Assembly: GCF_014170305.1 (NCBI RefSeq)
Contig: NZ_LZZT01000047.1
Span: 1 to 64,000 of the forward strand
DNA: 64,000 bases
Origin: Achromobacter sp. UMC71
GTDB lineage: Bacteria; Pseudomonadota; Gammaproteobacteria; Burkholderiales; Burkholderiaceae_B
Reading direction: 5' to 3'
The translations under genes were made by a program, and so were the position numbers. The notes beneath the pieces are model-generated. The model saw nothing but the letters and a program-made list of their open reading frames with translations, was not told the origin of the DNA and searched no databases. This document shows positions 8,510 through 17,192 of this stretch, piece by piece. The first letter of the stretch is position 1, and the number at the start of each line of letters is the position of its first letter.

Positions 8510-9340
8510 ATGACATCGACAGACCCGGCCGCCTGGATTGGCAGCGGCGAGCGCCAGGCGGACGCGCTGGACCCCGGCCACGCGGCGCGCATCGCCGCCA
8601 CGCTGGGAGGCCCGGCGCCCGCGCAGGGCGACCCTTTGCCGCCCCTGTGGCAATGGGCATTTTTCATCAGCACCGTCGGCCTGGACGGCTTGGGGACGGA
8701 TGGGCACCCCGCGCGCGGCGGTTTCCTGCCGCCGGCGCACGACCGCAACCGCATGTGGGCGGGCGGCCGGGTGCAGTTCCTGCGCCCGCTGCGGGTAGGC
8801 GTGCCGGCCGAGCGCATCTCGGCGGTGGCCGACGTCAAGGAAAAGGCCGGCCGCAGCGGGGCGCTGCTGTTCGTCACCGTGCGCCATGAATACCGCCAGG
8901 AAGGCGAGCTGGCCATCCTGGAAGAGCAGGACATCGTCTACCGCCAGCCCACGCCGCCCAAGCTGACCGGCACCGAGCCGGCGCCTCAGGCAGCGTGGCG
9001 CGACACGGTCGAGCCGTCGGCGGTGCTGCTGTTCCGCTATTCGGCCGTGACCTTCAACGGCCATCGCATCCATTACGACCACCCCTACGTCACCGCTACC
9101 GAAGGCTACCCCGGCCTGGTGGTGCACGGGCCGCTGATCGCCACCGAAATGGTCGCCGCGTTCCAGCGCGCCCATCCCCACGCGCGTCCCACGCACCTGA
9201 CCTACCGCGGCTTGCGCCCGCTGATCTCGCCGGCGCCGTTCCAGGTGGCGGGGCGGCTCGACGAACCCGGCCTGGCCCGCTTGTGGGCCGAGCAGGACGG
9301 CACGCTGGCCCACCAGGCCGAACTGAGGTTCACCGAATGA
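8510..9340 (+). CDS. MaoC-like hydratase, probable itaconyl-CoA / mesaconyl-C4-CoA hydratase
   Basis: The 276-residue protein belongs to the MaoC hotdog family with an N-terminal FAS1-dehydratase-like half (PLWQWAFFISTVGLDGLG) and a C-terminal half with the hydratase dyad in RIHYDHPYVTATEGYPGLVVHG. Relatives hydrate mesaconyl-C4-CoA (Meh) or itaconyl-CoA (Ich in Pseudomonas aeruginosa, RipB in Yersinia). AAGGAT precedes the ATG at 8510; the frame is open upstream but without family sequence. Its stop overlaps the CoA-transferase start (ATGA). The neighbours favour itaconate, but a mesaconate role is possible. Confidence 0.82.
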   Translation: MTSTDPAAWIGSGERQADALDPGHAARIAATLGGPAPAQGDPLPPLWQWAFFISTVGLDGLGTDGHPARGGFLPPAHDRNRMWAGGRVQFLRPLRVGVPAERISAVADVKEKAGRSGALLFVTVRHEYRQEGELAILEEQDIVYRQPTPPKLTGTEPAPQAAWRDTVEPSAVLLFRYSAVTFNGHRIHYDHPYVTATEGYPGLVVHGPLIATEMVAAFQRAHPHARPTHLTYRGLRPLISPAPFQVAGRLDEPGLARLWAEQDGTLAHQAELRFTE

Positions 9341-10530
9341 ACAACCCGGCCCCCCGTCCGCTGGACGGCATCACCGTCATCAGCCTCGAGCACGCCATCG
9401 CCGCCCCGTTCTGCACCCGCCAGCTGGCGGACATGGGCGCGCGCGTCATCAAGATCGAACGCCCCGGCGCGGGCGACTTCGCCCGTGGCTACGACGAGCG
9501 CGTGCGCGGCTTGTCGTCGCACTTCGTCTGGACCAATCGCTCGAAAGAAAGCCTGACGCTGGACCTCAAGCGCGAGCAAGCCGGCGGCATCATGGAACGT
9601 CTGCTGCAAGACGCCGACGTGCTGGTGCAGAACCTGGCGCCCGGCGCCGCGGCCCGCCTGGGCCTGTCGTTCGAGGCGCTGCACGCCAAGTACCCGCGCC
9701 TGATCGTCTGCGACATCTCCGGCTACGGCGAAGGCGGCCCCTACCAGGACAAGAAGGCCTACGACCTGCTGATCCAAAGCGAAAGCGGTTTTCTATCGGT
9801 GACCGGTACGGCCGACGATCCGGTCAAGGCCGGCTGTTCCATCGCCGACATCTCCGCCGGCATGTACGCCTATTCGGCCATCCTCAACGCACTGCTGCTG
9901 CGTCAGAAGACCGGCCTGGGCAGCCGGCTGGACGTGTCCATGCTCGAAAGCATGGTCGAGTGGATGGGGTTCCCGATGTACTACGCCTTCGAGGGCGCGG
10001 CCCCGCCGGTGCGTGCGGGTGCGGCCCATGCGTCCATCTACCCCTACGGGCCGTTCCCCACCGGCGACGGCAATACCATCATGCTGGGCCTGCAGAACGA
10101 ACGCGAATGGCGCGTGTTCTGCGCCCAGGTGCTGCGCCAGGCCGAGCTGGCCGAAGACCCCCGCTTTGCCTCCAACTCGCTGCGCACCGCCAACCGCGAT
10201 GCCCTGCGGGCGCTGATCGTGGCGGCGTTTGCCGGCCTGTCCGTGCAGCAGGTCACCGACCGGCTGGAAGACGCCCAGATCGCCAACGCCCGCGTCAACG
10301 ACATGGCGGGTGTCTGGGCCCATCCGCAGTTGCAGGCCCGCGCCCGCTGGAGCCAGGTCGACAGCCCCGCGGGCGCGCTGCCGGCGCTGCTGCCGCCGGC
10401 CAGCAGCAACGCCTTCGCGCCGCGCATGGCGGCGGTGCCCGCGGTGGGCCAAAACACGGATGCGGTGCTAGCATCACTGGGATACGCGCCGGATCAGGTG
10501 GCGCAATTCCATGCCTCGGAGGTCGTGTGA
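9337..10530 (+). CDS. CaiB/BaiF family III CoA transferase, probable itaconate CoA-transferase
   Basis: The 397-residue protein shows family III CoA-transferase features: PLDGITVISLEHAIAAPFCT at the N-terminus, NLAPGAAARLGL, and the segment KKAYDLLIQSESG whose Asp matches the catalytic Asp that forms an acyl anhydride. It would activate a dicarboxylate by taking CoA from another thioester. It lies between a MaoC hydratase and a CitE-type lyase, the gene set of the itaconate pathway (Ict, Ich, Ccl). It overlaps both neighbours (ATGA upstream, TGATG downstream). Confidence 0.85.
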   Translation: MNNPAPRPLDGITVISLEHAIAAPFCTRQLADMGARVIKIERPGAGDFARGYDERVRGLSSHFVWTNRSKESLTLDLKREQAGGIMERLLQDADVLVQNLAPGAAARLGLSFEALHAKYPRLIVCDISGYGEGGPYQDKKAYDLLIQSESGFLSVTGTADDPVKAGCSIADISAGMYAYSAILNALLLRQKTGLGSRLDVSMLESMVEWMGFPMYYAFEGAAPPVRAGAAHASIYPYGPFPTGDGNTIMLGLQNEREWRVFCAQVLRQAELAEDPRFASNSLRTANRDALRALIVAAFAGLSVQQVTDRLEDAQIANARVNDMAGVWAHPQLQARARWSQVDSPAGALPALLPPASSNAFAPRMAAVPAVGQNTDAVLASLGYAPDQVAQFHASEVV

Positions 10531-11357
10531 TGCATCCCGTCGTTCGTACCGCGCTGTTCGTGCCGGCCTCGCGCCCCGAGCGTATCCCCAAGGCTTTGGC
10601 CGCGGGCGCCGATGCCGTCATCGTCGATCTGGAAGACGCGGTCGAGCATCTGGCCAAGGCCTCGGCCCGCGAGGCCCTGTGCGACTTCCTGGGCACGCAT
10701 CCGCAGGCCCGGGTCTGGGTGCGCATCAACGACGCCTCCACCTCGTGGCACGACGACGACCTCAAAGCCTGCCGCGGCCGGCCCGCGGTGGCCGGCATCC
10801 TGCTGCCCAAGGCCGAAAGCCTGGCCCAGGTGCGGCACGTGGCGCAGACCGGGCTGCCCGTCATTCCCATTCTTGAAACCGCGCGCGGCATCCTGAACGC
10901 GGCCGAAGTGGCCGGCACGCCCGGCGTGGCGCGGCTGGCCTTCGGCAGCCTGGACTACGGCCTGGATCTGGGCCTGGCGCCCGATACCGGCGGCGCGCAG
11001 ACGGTGCTGGATCACGCCCGCGTGCAGGTGCTGCTGCAGACCCGCGCGGCCGGACTGGCGCCCGCGCTGGATGGCGTGTTCGCCGGCGTCGAAGACCAGG
11101 CCGGGCTGTCGCGCGCCGCGGCGCATGCGCAGCAGATGGGGTTCGGCGGCATGCTGTGCATCCATCCCGCGCAGGTGGCCGCCATCCATGCGGCCTTCGC
11201 GCCCGATCCCGTCGAGCTGGCCTGGGCGCGCCGCGTCATCGACGCGCACCGCGACAAGGCGGCAGGCACCTTCATGCTGGATGGCAAGATGGTGGACGCG
11301 CCGGTTATCACCCGCGCGCGCCGCGTGCTGGCACAGGCGGGGGAAGCGGCTTCATGA
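10530..11357 (+). CDS. CitE-like CoA-ester lyase (HpcH/HpaI family), probable citramalyl-CoA lyase
   Basis: This 275-residue TIM-barrel lyase has the CitE signature (LFVPASRPERIPKAL), a substrate Arg/Asp region (GADAVIVDLEDAV), a metal ligand Glu in PILETARGI and a likely second ligand in FGSLDYGLDLG. It would cleave a malyl-CoA-type ester; in the itaconate route this is (S)-citramalyl-CoA to acetyl-CoA plus pyruvate. No CitD or CitF genes are nearby, so it is not part of classical citrate lyase. Its start overlaps the previous stop (TGATG), and its stop overlaps the kinase start. Confidence 0.85.
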   Translation: MHPVVRTALFVPASRPERIPKALAAGADAVIVDLEDAVEHLAKASAREALCDFLGTHPQARVWVRINDASTSWHDDDLKACRGRPAVAGILLPKAESLAQVRHVAQTGLPVIPILETARGILNAAEVAGTPGVARLAFGSLDYGLDLGLAPDTGGAQTVLDHARVQVLLQTRAAGLAPALDGVFAGVEDQAGLSRAAAHAQQMGFGGMLCIHPAQVAAIHAAFAPDPVELAWARRVIDAHRDKAAGTFMLDGKMVDAPVITRARRVLAQAGEAAS

Positions 11358-12250
11358 GCGAAGCGCTCTTCATCGGGCATACCTATATCGACGTCACCGT
11401 GCTGGCCGACGAATGGCCCACCGGCGACGACAAGCGCGTGGCGCGCGACTACGCCGTGTCGTTCGGCGGCAATGCCGTCACCGCGGCGTTCGCCTGCGGC
11501 AAGCTGGGCACGCCGCCGGACCTGATGTGTTCGCTGGCGCCCGATTGGCTGGGCCACATGTACACCGACATGGCTGCCGCGCACGGCGTCACGCTGCACG
11601 GGCGCCAGGTGCGGCGCTCGTCGCTGTCGTTCATCATGCCCAACCATGGCAAGCGCGCCATCGTGCGGGCGCGCGACACCGACTACCTGAACGATTTTCC
11701 GCGCCTGGACGTGGCGGGCTATCGCGCGCTGCACCTGGACGGCCACCAGCCCGACGCGGCGCTGCACTACGCGCGCGCTTGCCGCCAGGCCGGCATCCTG
11801 ACGTCGCTGGACGGCGGCGGGGTGCGCGAGAACACCGACGAATTGCTGCGCCATATCGACGTGGCCGTGTGCGCCGAACGCATGTGCGAACAGCTCGGCC
11901 TGTCGCCGCAAGGCTTGCTGGACCTGCTGCGCCAGCGTGGCTGCCGCATCGGCGCGGTGACCATGGGCGAGCGCGGCATGCTCTGGTACGACGAAACCGG
12001 CACGGTCGCCACGCTGCCGTCGCTGGACGTGCCCGCAGCGAGCATCGTCGATACCTCGGGCGCGGGCGACGTGTTCCATGGCGCCTACGTGTGGTCTTAC
12101 GTGAACCGCCCCGAGCTGTCCTGGAAAGAACACTTCACCTTCGCGCGGGCCGCATCGGCGCACAAGATCCAGCATCTGGGCAACGAGGCCGGCCTGCCGA
12201 CGGTGGGCGACGTCGAACGCGCCATGCTGGCATTCGCGCCCAAGGCATAG
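11354..12250 (+). CDS. PfkB-family carbohydrate/nucleoside kinase
   Basis: The 298-residue protein is a ribokinase-like kinase: an N-terminal substrate motif in AVSFGGNAVTAAFACGKLG and the C-terminal catalytic motif DTSGAGDVFHGA with its Asp base. It would phosphorylate a hydroxyl of a sugar or similar small molecule with ATP. The 4-base overlap with the CitE-like gene shows it belongs to the operon, yet no sugar kinase is needed in the itaconate pathway. The substrate is unknown. It is the last gene of the operon. Confidence 0.85.
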   Translation: MSEALFIGHTYIDVTVLADEWPTGDDKRVARDYAVSFGGNAVTAAFACGKLGTPPDLMCSLAPDWLGHMYTDMAAAHGVTLHGRQVRRSSLSFIMPNHGKRAIVRARDTDYLNDFPRLDVAGYRALHLDGHQPDAALHYARACRQAGILTSLDGGGVRENTDELLRHIDVAVCAERMCEQLGLSPQGLLDLLRQRGCRIGAVTMGERGMLWYDETGTVATLPSLDVPAASIVDTSGAGDVFHGAYVWSYVNRPELSWKEHFTFARAASAHKIQHLGNEAGLPTVGDVERAMLAFAPKA

Positions 12251-12323
12251 CCGGCCCGGTCACGGGGCCCGCGGATTTCCTCAAAAGGGCAGGCAAGGGC
12301 ACGGCCGGTTCCGGCCGCGCCAG

Positions 12324-12806
12324 TCACGCGAGGCGTTCGATCGGCTGATCGGTGATGTCGCCGAGCCAGGCGTCGATGCTGCGGCCGGCCAGCGTCAGCG
12401 CGGGTGCCAGGTCGCGCAGCGGCCGCAGCACGAAGGCGCGCAGCTGCATGCGGGGGTAGGGCAGGGTCAGGCGTTCGTGCGCCAGCACCGTGTCGCCGTA
12501 GAGCAGCAGGTCCAGGTCCAGCGTGCGCGGGGCATTCTTGTATGGGCGTTCGCGGCCATGGCGCAGTTCCAGCGCTTGCAGCAGGTCCAGCAAGGCCAGG
12601 GGCGCCAGCGTGGTGTCCAGGGCGGCGACGGCGTTGACGAAGTCGGGGCCGGTGGCATCCACCGGCGCGCTGCGGTAAAACGGCGAGGCGGTCACCGCCT
12701 GGATGCCGGCCGCGTGGGCCAGTTCGGCCAGCACGGTGCGCAAGGTGGCCACGCTGTCGCCCAGGTTGGCGCCCAGGCCGATGTAGGCGCGCACGCTGCC
12801 GGCCAT
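12324..12806 (-). CDS. folK: 2-amino-4-hydroxy-6-hydroxymethyldihydropteridine pyrophosphokinase
   Basis: HPPK, 160 residues, transfers pyrophosphate from ATP to 6-hydroxymethyl-7,8-dihydropterin in folate synthesis. The N-terminal RAYIGLGANLGD, the pterin/ATP region ASPFYRSAPVDATGPDFVNA and the signature PRTLDLDLLLYGD are all present. The ATG at 12806 lies 4 bases after the pcnB stop, and the family N-terminus starts exactly there. pcnB-folK adjacency is a common arrangement. Length matches the usual 160 residues. Confidence 0.96.
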   Translation of the reverse strand: MAGSVRAYIGLGANLGDSVATLRTVLAELAHAAGIQAVTASPFYRSAPVDATGPDFVNAVAALDTTLAPLALLDLLQALELRHGRERPYKNAPRTLDLDLLLYGDTVLAHERLTLPYPRMQLRAFVLRPLRDLAPALTLAGRSIDAWLGDITDQPIERLA

Positions 12807-12810
12807 GGTC

Positions 12811-14187
12811 TTATTCGGCGCTGTCGGCGCTGCCGCCGGCGCCACGCGAGCTGGGACGGCGGCGCGGGCGGCGCTTGCGGGCGGCCGGCGCGGGGGCTTC
12901 GGCCGGGTCGCGCGGCTGGCGGCCCAGCGCTTCGATCATGTCGGCGCGGGTGGCGTCGTCGGCGTTGGCCAGGTCCATCCACCATTGCGCCAGCACGCTG
13001 TCGAACTCGCCGGCGGCGGCGCGCAGCTGCAGGAAGTCGCAGGCGGCGCGGAAGCGCGGCTGTTCGATCATGCGGAAGATGGTCTTGCCCATGCGGCGCT
13101 CGAAACGCGGCTGCATGAACCAGATTTCACGCATGTCGGACGAGAAGCGGCGCTGGATGGCCAGCTTTTCGGTCTGCTCGTCGAGCACCGAGTCGGCGGC
13201 CTGGGACAGCGCCGGGATGGTGTGCTCGCCCTGGGCGCGCAGCTGCTTCCAGCGCACGTCGACCTGCTGCCACAACAGCGCGGCGAACAGGAAGCTGGGG
13301 CTGATGGTCTTGCCGGCGCGCACGCGGGCGTCGGTGCGTTCCAGCGCCAGTTCCACGAAGTTCTCGCCGCCGGGTTGTTCCAGCACCACGTCCAGCAGCG
13401 GCAACAGACCGTTGTGCAGGCCGTCGGCGCGCAGCTGGCGCAGGCAGTCCATGGCGTGGCCGCAGGTCAGCAGCTTGAGCATTTCGTCGAACAGGCGTGA
13501 GGCCGGGACGTTTTCGATCAGGTTGGCCATCGTGCGGATGGGCTGGCGCGTGGCCGGATCGATGGTGCCGTTGAGCTTGGCGGCAAAGCGCACGGCGCGC
13601 AGCATGCGCACCGGGTCTTCGCGGTAGCGCTTGGCGGGATCGCCGATGATGCGGATCTGGCGCTTCTTCAGGTCGGCCACGCCGTCGTGGAAGTCGATGA
13701 CTTCCTCGTTGTGCGGGTCGTAATACAGCGCGTTCATGGTGAAGTCGCGGCGGGCCGCGTCTTCTTCGTGCGACCCGAACACGTTGTCGCGCAGGATGCG
13801 GCCGTGCTCGTCGGTTTCCTGGTCGTCCGAGGCCGGGGCGCGGAAAGTCGAGGTTTCGATGATTTCCTGGCCGAACACCACGTGCACCAGCTGGAAGCGG
13901 CGGCCGATGATGCGGGCGCGGCGGAACAGCGGGCGGATCTGCTCGGGCGTGGCGTTGGTGGCCACGTCGAAGTCCTTGGGTTCCAGGCCGACGATCAGGT
14001 CGCGCACGGCGCCGCCGACGATATAGGCTTCATAGCCGTGCTGGCGCAGCACTTCGCACACCTTGATGGCGTGGCGCGAGACATTGCGGCGGTCGATGCC
14101 GTGCTTGTCGCGTCCGATGCGCAAAGGCCCCCGGGCTGCCGGCGCGAACAGTCGGCCGACGAATTTTTTTATGGTTTCGGTGATCAT
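12811..14187 (-). CDS. pcnB: Poly(A) polymerase I
   Basis: This 458-residue enzyme adds 3' poly(A) tails to RNA and so promotes decay. The nucleotidyltransferase head shows GGAVRDLIVGLEPKDFDVATNA with the DxD metal ligands, then EDAARRDFTMNALYYD and the neck motif EDPVRMLRAVRFAAK. The C-terminus ends in a basic, low-complexity tail (AARKRRPRRRPSSR), as is usual for PcnB and probably involved in RNA binding. It starts directly after the HAD phosphatase stop with no intergenic base, inside an hda-HAD-pcnB-folK operon. Confidence 0.96.
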   Translation of the reverse strand: MITETIKKFVGRLFAPAARGPLRIGRDKHGIDRRNVSRHAIKVCEVLRQHGYEAYIVGGAVRDLIVGLEPKDFDVATNATPEQIRPLFRRARIIGRRFQLVHVVFGQEIIETSTFRAPASDDQETDEHGRILRDNVFGSHEEDAARRDFTMNALYYDPHNEEVIDFHDGVADLKKRQIRIIGDPAKRYREDPVRMLRAVRFAAKLNGTIDPATRQPIRTMANLIENVPASRLFDEMLKLLTCGHAMDCLRQLRADGLHNGLLPLLDVVLEQPGGENFVELALERTDARVRAGKTISPSFLFAALLWQQVDVRWKQLRAQGEHTIPALSQAADSVLDEQTEKLAIQRRFSSDMREIWFMQPRFERRMGKTIFRMIEQPRFRAACDFLQLRAAAGEFDSVLAQWWMDLANADDATRADMIEALGRQPRDPAEAPAPAARKRRPRRRPSSRGAGGSADSAE

Positions 14188-14886
14188 TTAGGACTTGGCA
14201 TCTATGACGTGGTCGAACAGGTCGATCACTTGCCAGCCGCGTTCCTGGGCGATCTTGCGCAGGGTCGGGCTGGGGTTGGCGGCGATCGGACGGGTCACCT
14301 TTTCGAGCAGCGGGACATCATTGACCGAATCGCTATAGAAAAACGATTCGGAAAAATCCGCAAGTCCTAATCCCATGGCGCCCAGCCAATCGTTCACGCG
14401 CACCACCTTGCCTTCCTTGAAGCTGGGCGTGCCCAGGATGCGGCCGGTATAGCGGCCGCGCTGGACTTCGGCATCGGTGGCGACCAGGTGGGGCACGCCA
14501 AAGGCGCGGGCGATGGGGGCAGTGACGAAACTGTTGGTGGCCGTGACCACCGCGCACAGGTCGCCGGCTTCCAGATGGGATTCGACCAGGCCGCGCGCGG
14601 CGGGCGTGATCGACGGCCGGATGACCTCGGCCATGAATTCCTCGTGCCAGGCGGCCAGCTCGAACGGCGTATGCGCCGCCAGCAGGCCCAGCATGAACTC
14701 GGCGGCCTGCTCGGCGGTGAGTTCGCCGCGGTTGTAGCGGTCCATCAGGTCGTCGTTAAGGCGGCGGGCCTGGTCGGGATCGCCCGCGCGGCCGGTCCGC
14801 GCCAGATAGTCGGCCCATTGGTAGTCGCTATCCAGCGGCAACAGGGTGTGATCCAGGTCGAACAGGGCGAGACGTCGGGAGGTCAT
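14188..14886 (-). CDS. HAD-superfamily phosphatase, subfamily IB
   Basis: The 232-residue protein is a phosphoserine phosphatase-like HAD hydrolase. Motif I is LFDLDHTLLPLDSDYQW (DxD nucleophile), motif II VVTATNSF, motif III K in SFKEGKV and motif IV YSDSVNDVPLL. Homologous genes sit beside hda and pcnB in other betaproteobacteria. The start overlaps the hda stop by 4 bases. The substrate is unknown; phosphoserine is possible but not specifically supported. Confidence 0.9.
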   Translation of the reverse strand: MTSRRLALFDLDHTLLPLDSDYQWADYLARTGRAGDPDQARRLNDDLMDRYNRGELTAEQAAEFMLGLLAAHTPFELAAWHEEFMAEVIRPSITPAARGLVESHLEAGDLCAVVTATNSFVTAPIARAFGVPHLVATDAEVQRGRYTGRILGTPSFKEGKVVRVNDWLGAMGLGLADFSESFFYSDSVNDVPLLEKVTRPIAANPSPTLRKIAQERGWQVIDLFDHVIDAKS

Positions 14887-15584
14887 GTGCGTTGTGAATC
14901 AGGGTCTGCGAGCATGGCGCGCAAGAGGGGCAGGGTGATGGGACGGCCGGTGGCCAGGGAATAACGGTCCAGCGCGTCCAGCAGCGCAGCCAGCTTGCGG
15001 ATGTCGCGCTCGTGGTGCGTCAGCATCCAGTTGATGATTTCGGGCGCCAGGTGCAGGCCGCGCTCGGCCGCCTGAGCGGCCAGCGCCGCCAGCTTGTCGG
15101 CGTCGGACAGCGGGTCCAGGCGGAACACCAGGTCCCAGCCCAGCCGGGTGCGCAGGTCTTCGCGCAGCGGCATCGACAGCGGCGCGCGGTCGCCGGCCAC
15201 GGCCAGCGCGAAGGCGCGGCCGGTGGCGGCGGATTCGCGCCAGCGGTTGTACAGGGCGAACAGGCCCGCCTGGCGGTGCTCGTCCATGCGGTGCACGTCG
15301 TCCACGGCCACGAACTTGGGCATGGGCGACTTGGAATCGGCTTCGGCCAGTACGCGCAGGATGTTGGCGCTGTTGGCGGCTTCGATGTAGACGGCGTCGG
15401 GGCGCGCGGTCAGGGCGCGCAGCAGGTGGCTGCGGCCGCAGCCCGCGGAACCCCAGATGTACAGCGCGCGGCCCGGAGCCAGCGTGCGCACGGCCGCCAG
15501 CGCCTCTCCGTTGGGACCGGCGATGTAGTTGTTCAGCGATGGCGCTGGCGCGGGAAGAACGTCGAGCAGCAGCTGGCGGTTCAT
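14883..15584 (-). CDS. hda: DnaA-related regulatory inactivator Hda
   Basis: This 233-residue AAA+ protein is related to DnaA domain III. With the DNA-loaded beta clamp it stimulates ATP hydrolysis by DnaA after initiation. Near the N-terminus MNRQLLLDVLPAPAPSLNNY supplies the short clamp-binding region (QLLLDV). The Walker A is GSAGCGRSHLL with Arg in place of the usual Lys, as in other Hda proteins, and Walker B is FVAVDDVHRM. It is first in the hda-HAD-pcnB-folK operon and diverges from purM. Confidence 0.94.
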   Translation of the reverse strand: MNRQLLLDVLPAPAPSLNNYIAGPNGEALAAVRTLAPGRALYIWGSAGCGRSHLLRALTARPDAVYIEAANSANILRVLAEADSKSPMPKFVAVDDVHRMDEHRQAGLFALYNRWRESAATGRAFALAVAGDRAPLSMPLREDLRTRLGWDLVFRLDPLSDADKLAALAAQAAERGLHLAPEIINWMLTHHERDIRKLAALLDALDRYSLATGRPITLPLLRAMLADPDSQRT

Positions 15585-15899
15585 GAGAGGTTATCGATCA
15601 GGCGGGTGACGCAAGGCTTGGGCGTGGCCCAAAGCCGATGACGGCATTGCCCGCCAGAAACTGGCAAAATCGCTATCGGCCAACCCTACACTTTAAACCA
15701 CCCGGGGGGGCGGTGTCGCGTCCAAGCCCTTTGCCTGGCTTGGCTTTGCGCGAAAATCCCGTCCCGCCGGCCTGGTTGCCGCCCGCCCGTCCGGGGCGGG
15801 TTTCGCCGGGCGTCAGCCTGGACCGGGCCGCAACATCGTAAAATGCAGGGCGTTCCACCCAAATTCCCAGCAATTGTTACATACCCCACGGCATTTCTC
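15585..15899. other. Divergent intergenic region between hda and purM
   Basis: These 315 bases separate two genes read away from each other and must hold both promoters. A TAAAAT hexamer at 15839-15844 resembles a -10 box for purM, but I see no convincing -35 box at the right spacing. CCTGGCTTGG and several GC-rich inverted runs are present, including CCCGTCCGGGGCGGG. No open frame is convincing and no known riboswitch pattern is obvious. Confidence 0.4.
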
Positions 15900-16949
15900 A
15901 TGACGAATCAACCCAAAGCTCCCTTGACCTACCGCGATGCCGGTGTCGACATCGATGCGGGCGACGCCCTGGTCGACCGTATCAAACCGCTCGCGGCACG
16001 CACCATGCGTCCCGGGGTGCTGGCCGGTATCGGCGGCTTTGGCGGCCTGTTCGAAGTGCCCAAGCACTACAAAGAGCCCGTCCTGGTGTCGGGCACCGAC
16101 GGCGTGGGCACCAAGCTGCGCCTGGCGTTCGACTGGAACCGCCACGACACCGTCGGCATCGACCTGGTGGCGATGAGCGTCAACGACATCCTGGTCCAGG
16201 GCGCCGAGCCCCTGTTCTTCCTGGACTATTTCGGTTGCGGCAAGCTTTCGGTGGACACGGCGGCGTCGGTGGTGGGCGGCATCGCCAAGGGCTGCGAACT
16301 GTCGGGCTGCGCCCTGATCGGCGGCGAAACCGCTGAAATGCCGGGCATGTATCCCGACGGCGAATACGACCTGGCCGGGTTCGCGGTGGGCGCGGTCGAA
16401 AAGTCGTCCATCATCGACGGCAAGTCCATCAAGACGGGCGACGTGGTGCTGGGCCTGGCGTCCAGCGGCGCGCACTCCAACGGCTACTCGCTGCTGCGCA
16501 AGATCCTGGAACGCGCCGGCGCCAAGCCCGACGACGACTTCCACGGCCAGAAGCTGGTCGACGTGGTCATGGCCCCGACCCGCATCTACGTCAAGCAAGT
16601 GCTGGCCGCGCTGGCCAAGCACGGCACCGCCATCAAGGGCCTGGCCCACATCACCGGCGGCGGCCTGCTGGACAACGTGCCGCGCATCCTGCAGCCCGGC
16701 CTGTCGGCCAAGCTGCAGCGCGACAGCTGGGAAATGCCCAAGCTGTTCCAGTGGCTGCAAGCCCAGGGCGGCGTCGAAGACACCGAGATGTACCGCGTGT
16801 TCAACTGCGGCATCGGCATGGTGCTGGTGGTGGATCCGGCCCAGGCCGACGCCATCGCCGCCACGCTGCGCGAGCAGGGCGAAACCGTCAGCAAGCTGGG
16901 TGAAATCGTCGAGCAGACCGACGGCATGCCCCAGACCGTGGTGGTCTGA
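15900..16949 (+). CDS. purM: Phosphoribosylformylglycinamidine cyclo-ligase
   Basis: AIR synthetase, 349 residues, closes the imidazole ring in purine synthesis using ATP. The family N-terminus [20 protein letters not shown], the ATP region [27 protein letters not shown] and [13 protein letters not shown] are all intact. The ATG at 15900 gives the usual length (E. coli 345); an in-frame ATG at 15843 would add an unrelated leader. Downstream, bases 16967-16978 look like the left half of a terminator whose right half is missing where an IS3-type end begins. Confidence 0.97.
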   Translation: MTNQPKAPLTYRDAGVDIDAGDALVDRIKPLAARTMRPGVLAGIGGFGGLFEVPKHYKEPVLVSGTDGVGTKLRLAFDWNRHDTVGIDLVAMSVNDILVQGAEPLFFLDYFGCGKLSVDTAASVVGGIAKGCELSGCALIGGETAEMPGMYPDGEYDLAGFAVGAVEKSSIIDGKSIKTGDVVLGLASSGAHSNGYSLLRKILERAGAKPDDDFHGQKLVDVVMAPTRIYVKQVLAALAKHGTAIKGLAHITGGGLLDNVPRILQPGLSAKLQRDSWEMPKLFQWLQAQGGVEDTEMYRVFNCGIGMVLVVDPAQADAIAATLREQGETVSKLGEIVEQTDGMPQTVVV

Positions 16950-16981
16950 GCCGGCGCGCTCGCATGAAAAACCCGCCCAGG

Positions 16982-17007
16982 TGAACTGATCCCCAGAAGT
17001 TGGACGG
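16982..17007. mobile_element. Terminal inverted repeat of an IS3-family element (remnant)
   Basis: The stretch beginning TGAACTGATCCCC and continuing AGAAGTTGGACGG matches the style of IS3-family ends (TGA first, AGTTGGAC inside). It lies just outside the stop codon of the transposase fragment at 17015, where the right end of such an element is expected. The other end and the body of the element are not in the window. The preceding AAAAACCCGCCC (16967-16978) looks like half of the purM terminator. Confidence 0.7.
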
Positions 17008-17014
17008 TCAGAAG

Positions 17015-17149
17015 CTAAAGCCCGAAGGCCTGAGCTCGGTATTGCACCGGGCTCAGGCCTTTTAGCTTGAGCTTGATGCGATCGTGATTGGTGTAATGGA
17101 TGTACTGGCGGATGCCTGTCTGCGATTGATCGACGCTCTCGACGCGGTC
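17015..17149 (-). pseudogene. IS3-family transposase (OrfB) C-terminal fragment
   Basis: Read on the minus strand, these bases encode a 44-residue tail: DRVESVDQSQTGIRQYIHY, then NHDRIKLKLKGLSP, then VQYRAQAFGL and a TAG stop. The KLKLKGLSPVQYR ending is characteristic of IS3/IS150-group integrases (DDE transposase OrfB). The recognisable match fades upstream of about 17150, before the catalytic residues, and 17193 already belongs to another gene. It is therefore a truncated, inactive remnant with its proper inverted repeat still attached. Confidence 0.8.
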
Positions 17150-17192
17150 TGGTCCTGCTGGCTTTGGCTGGCTGCTGGACAGGGGTGTTCGT

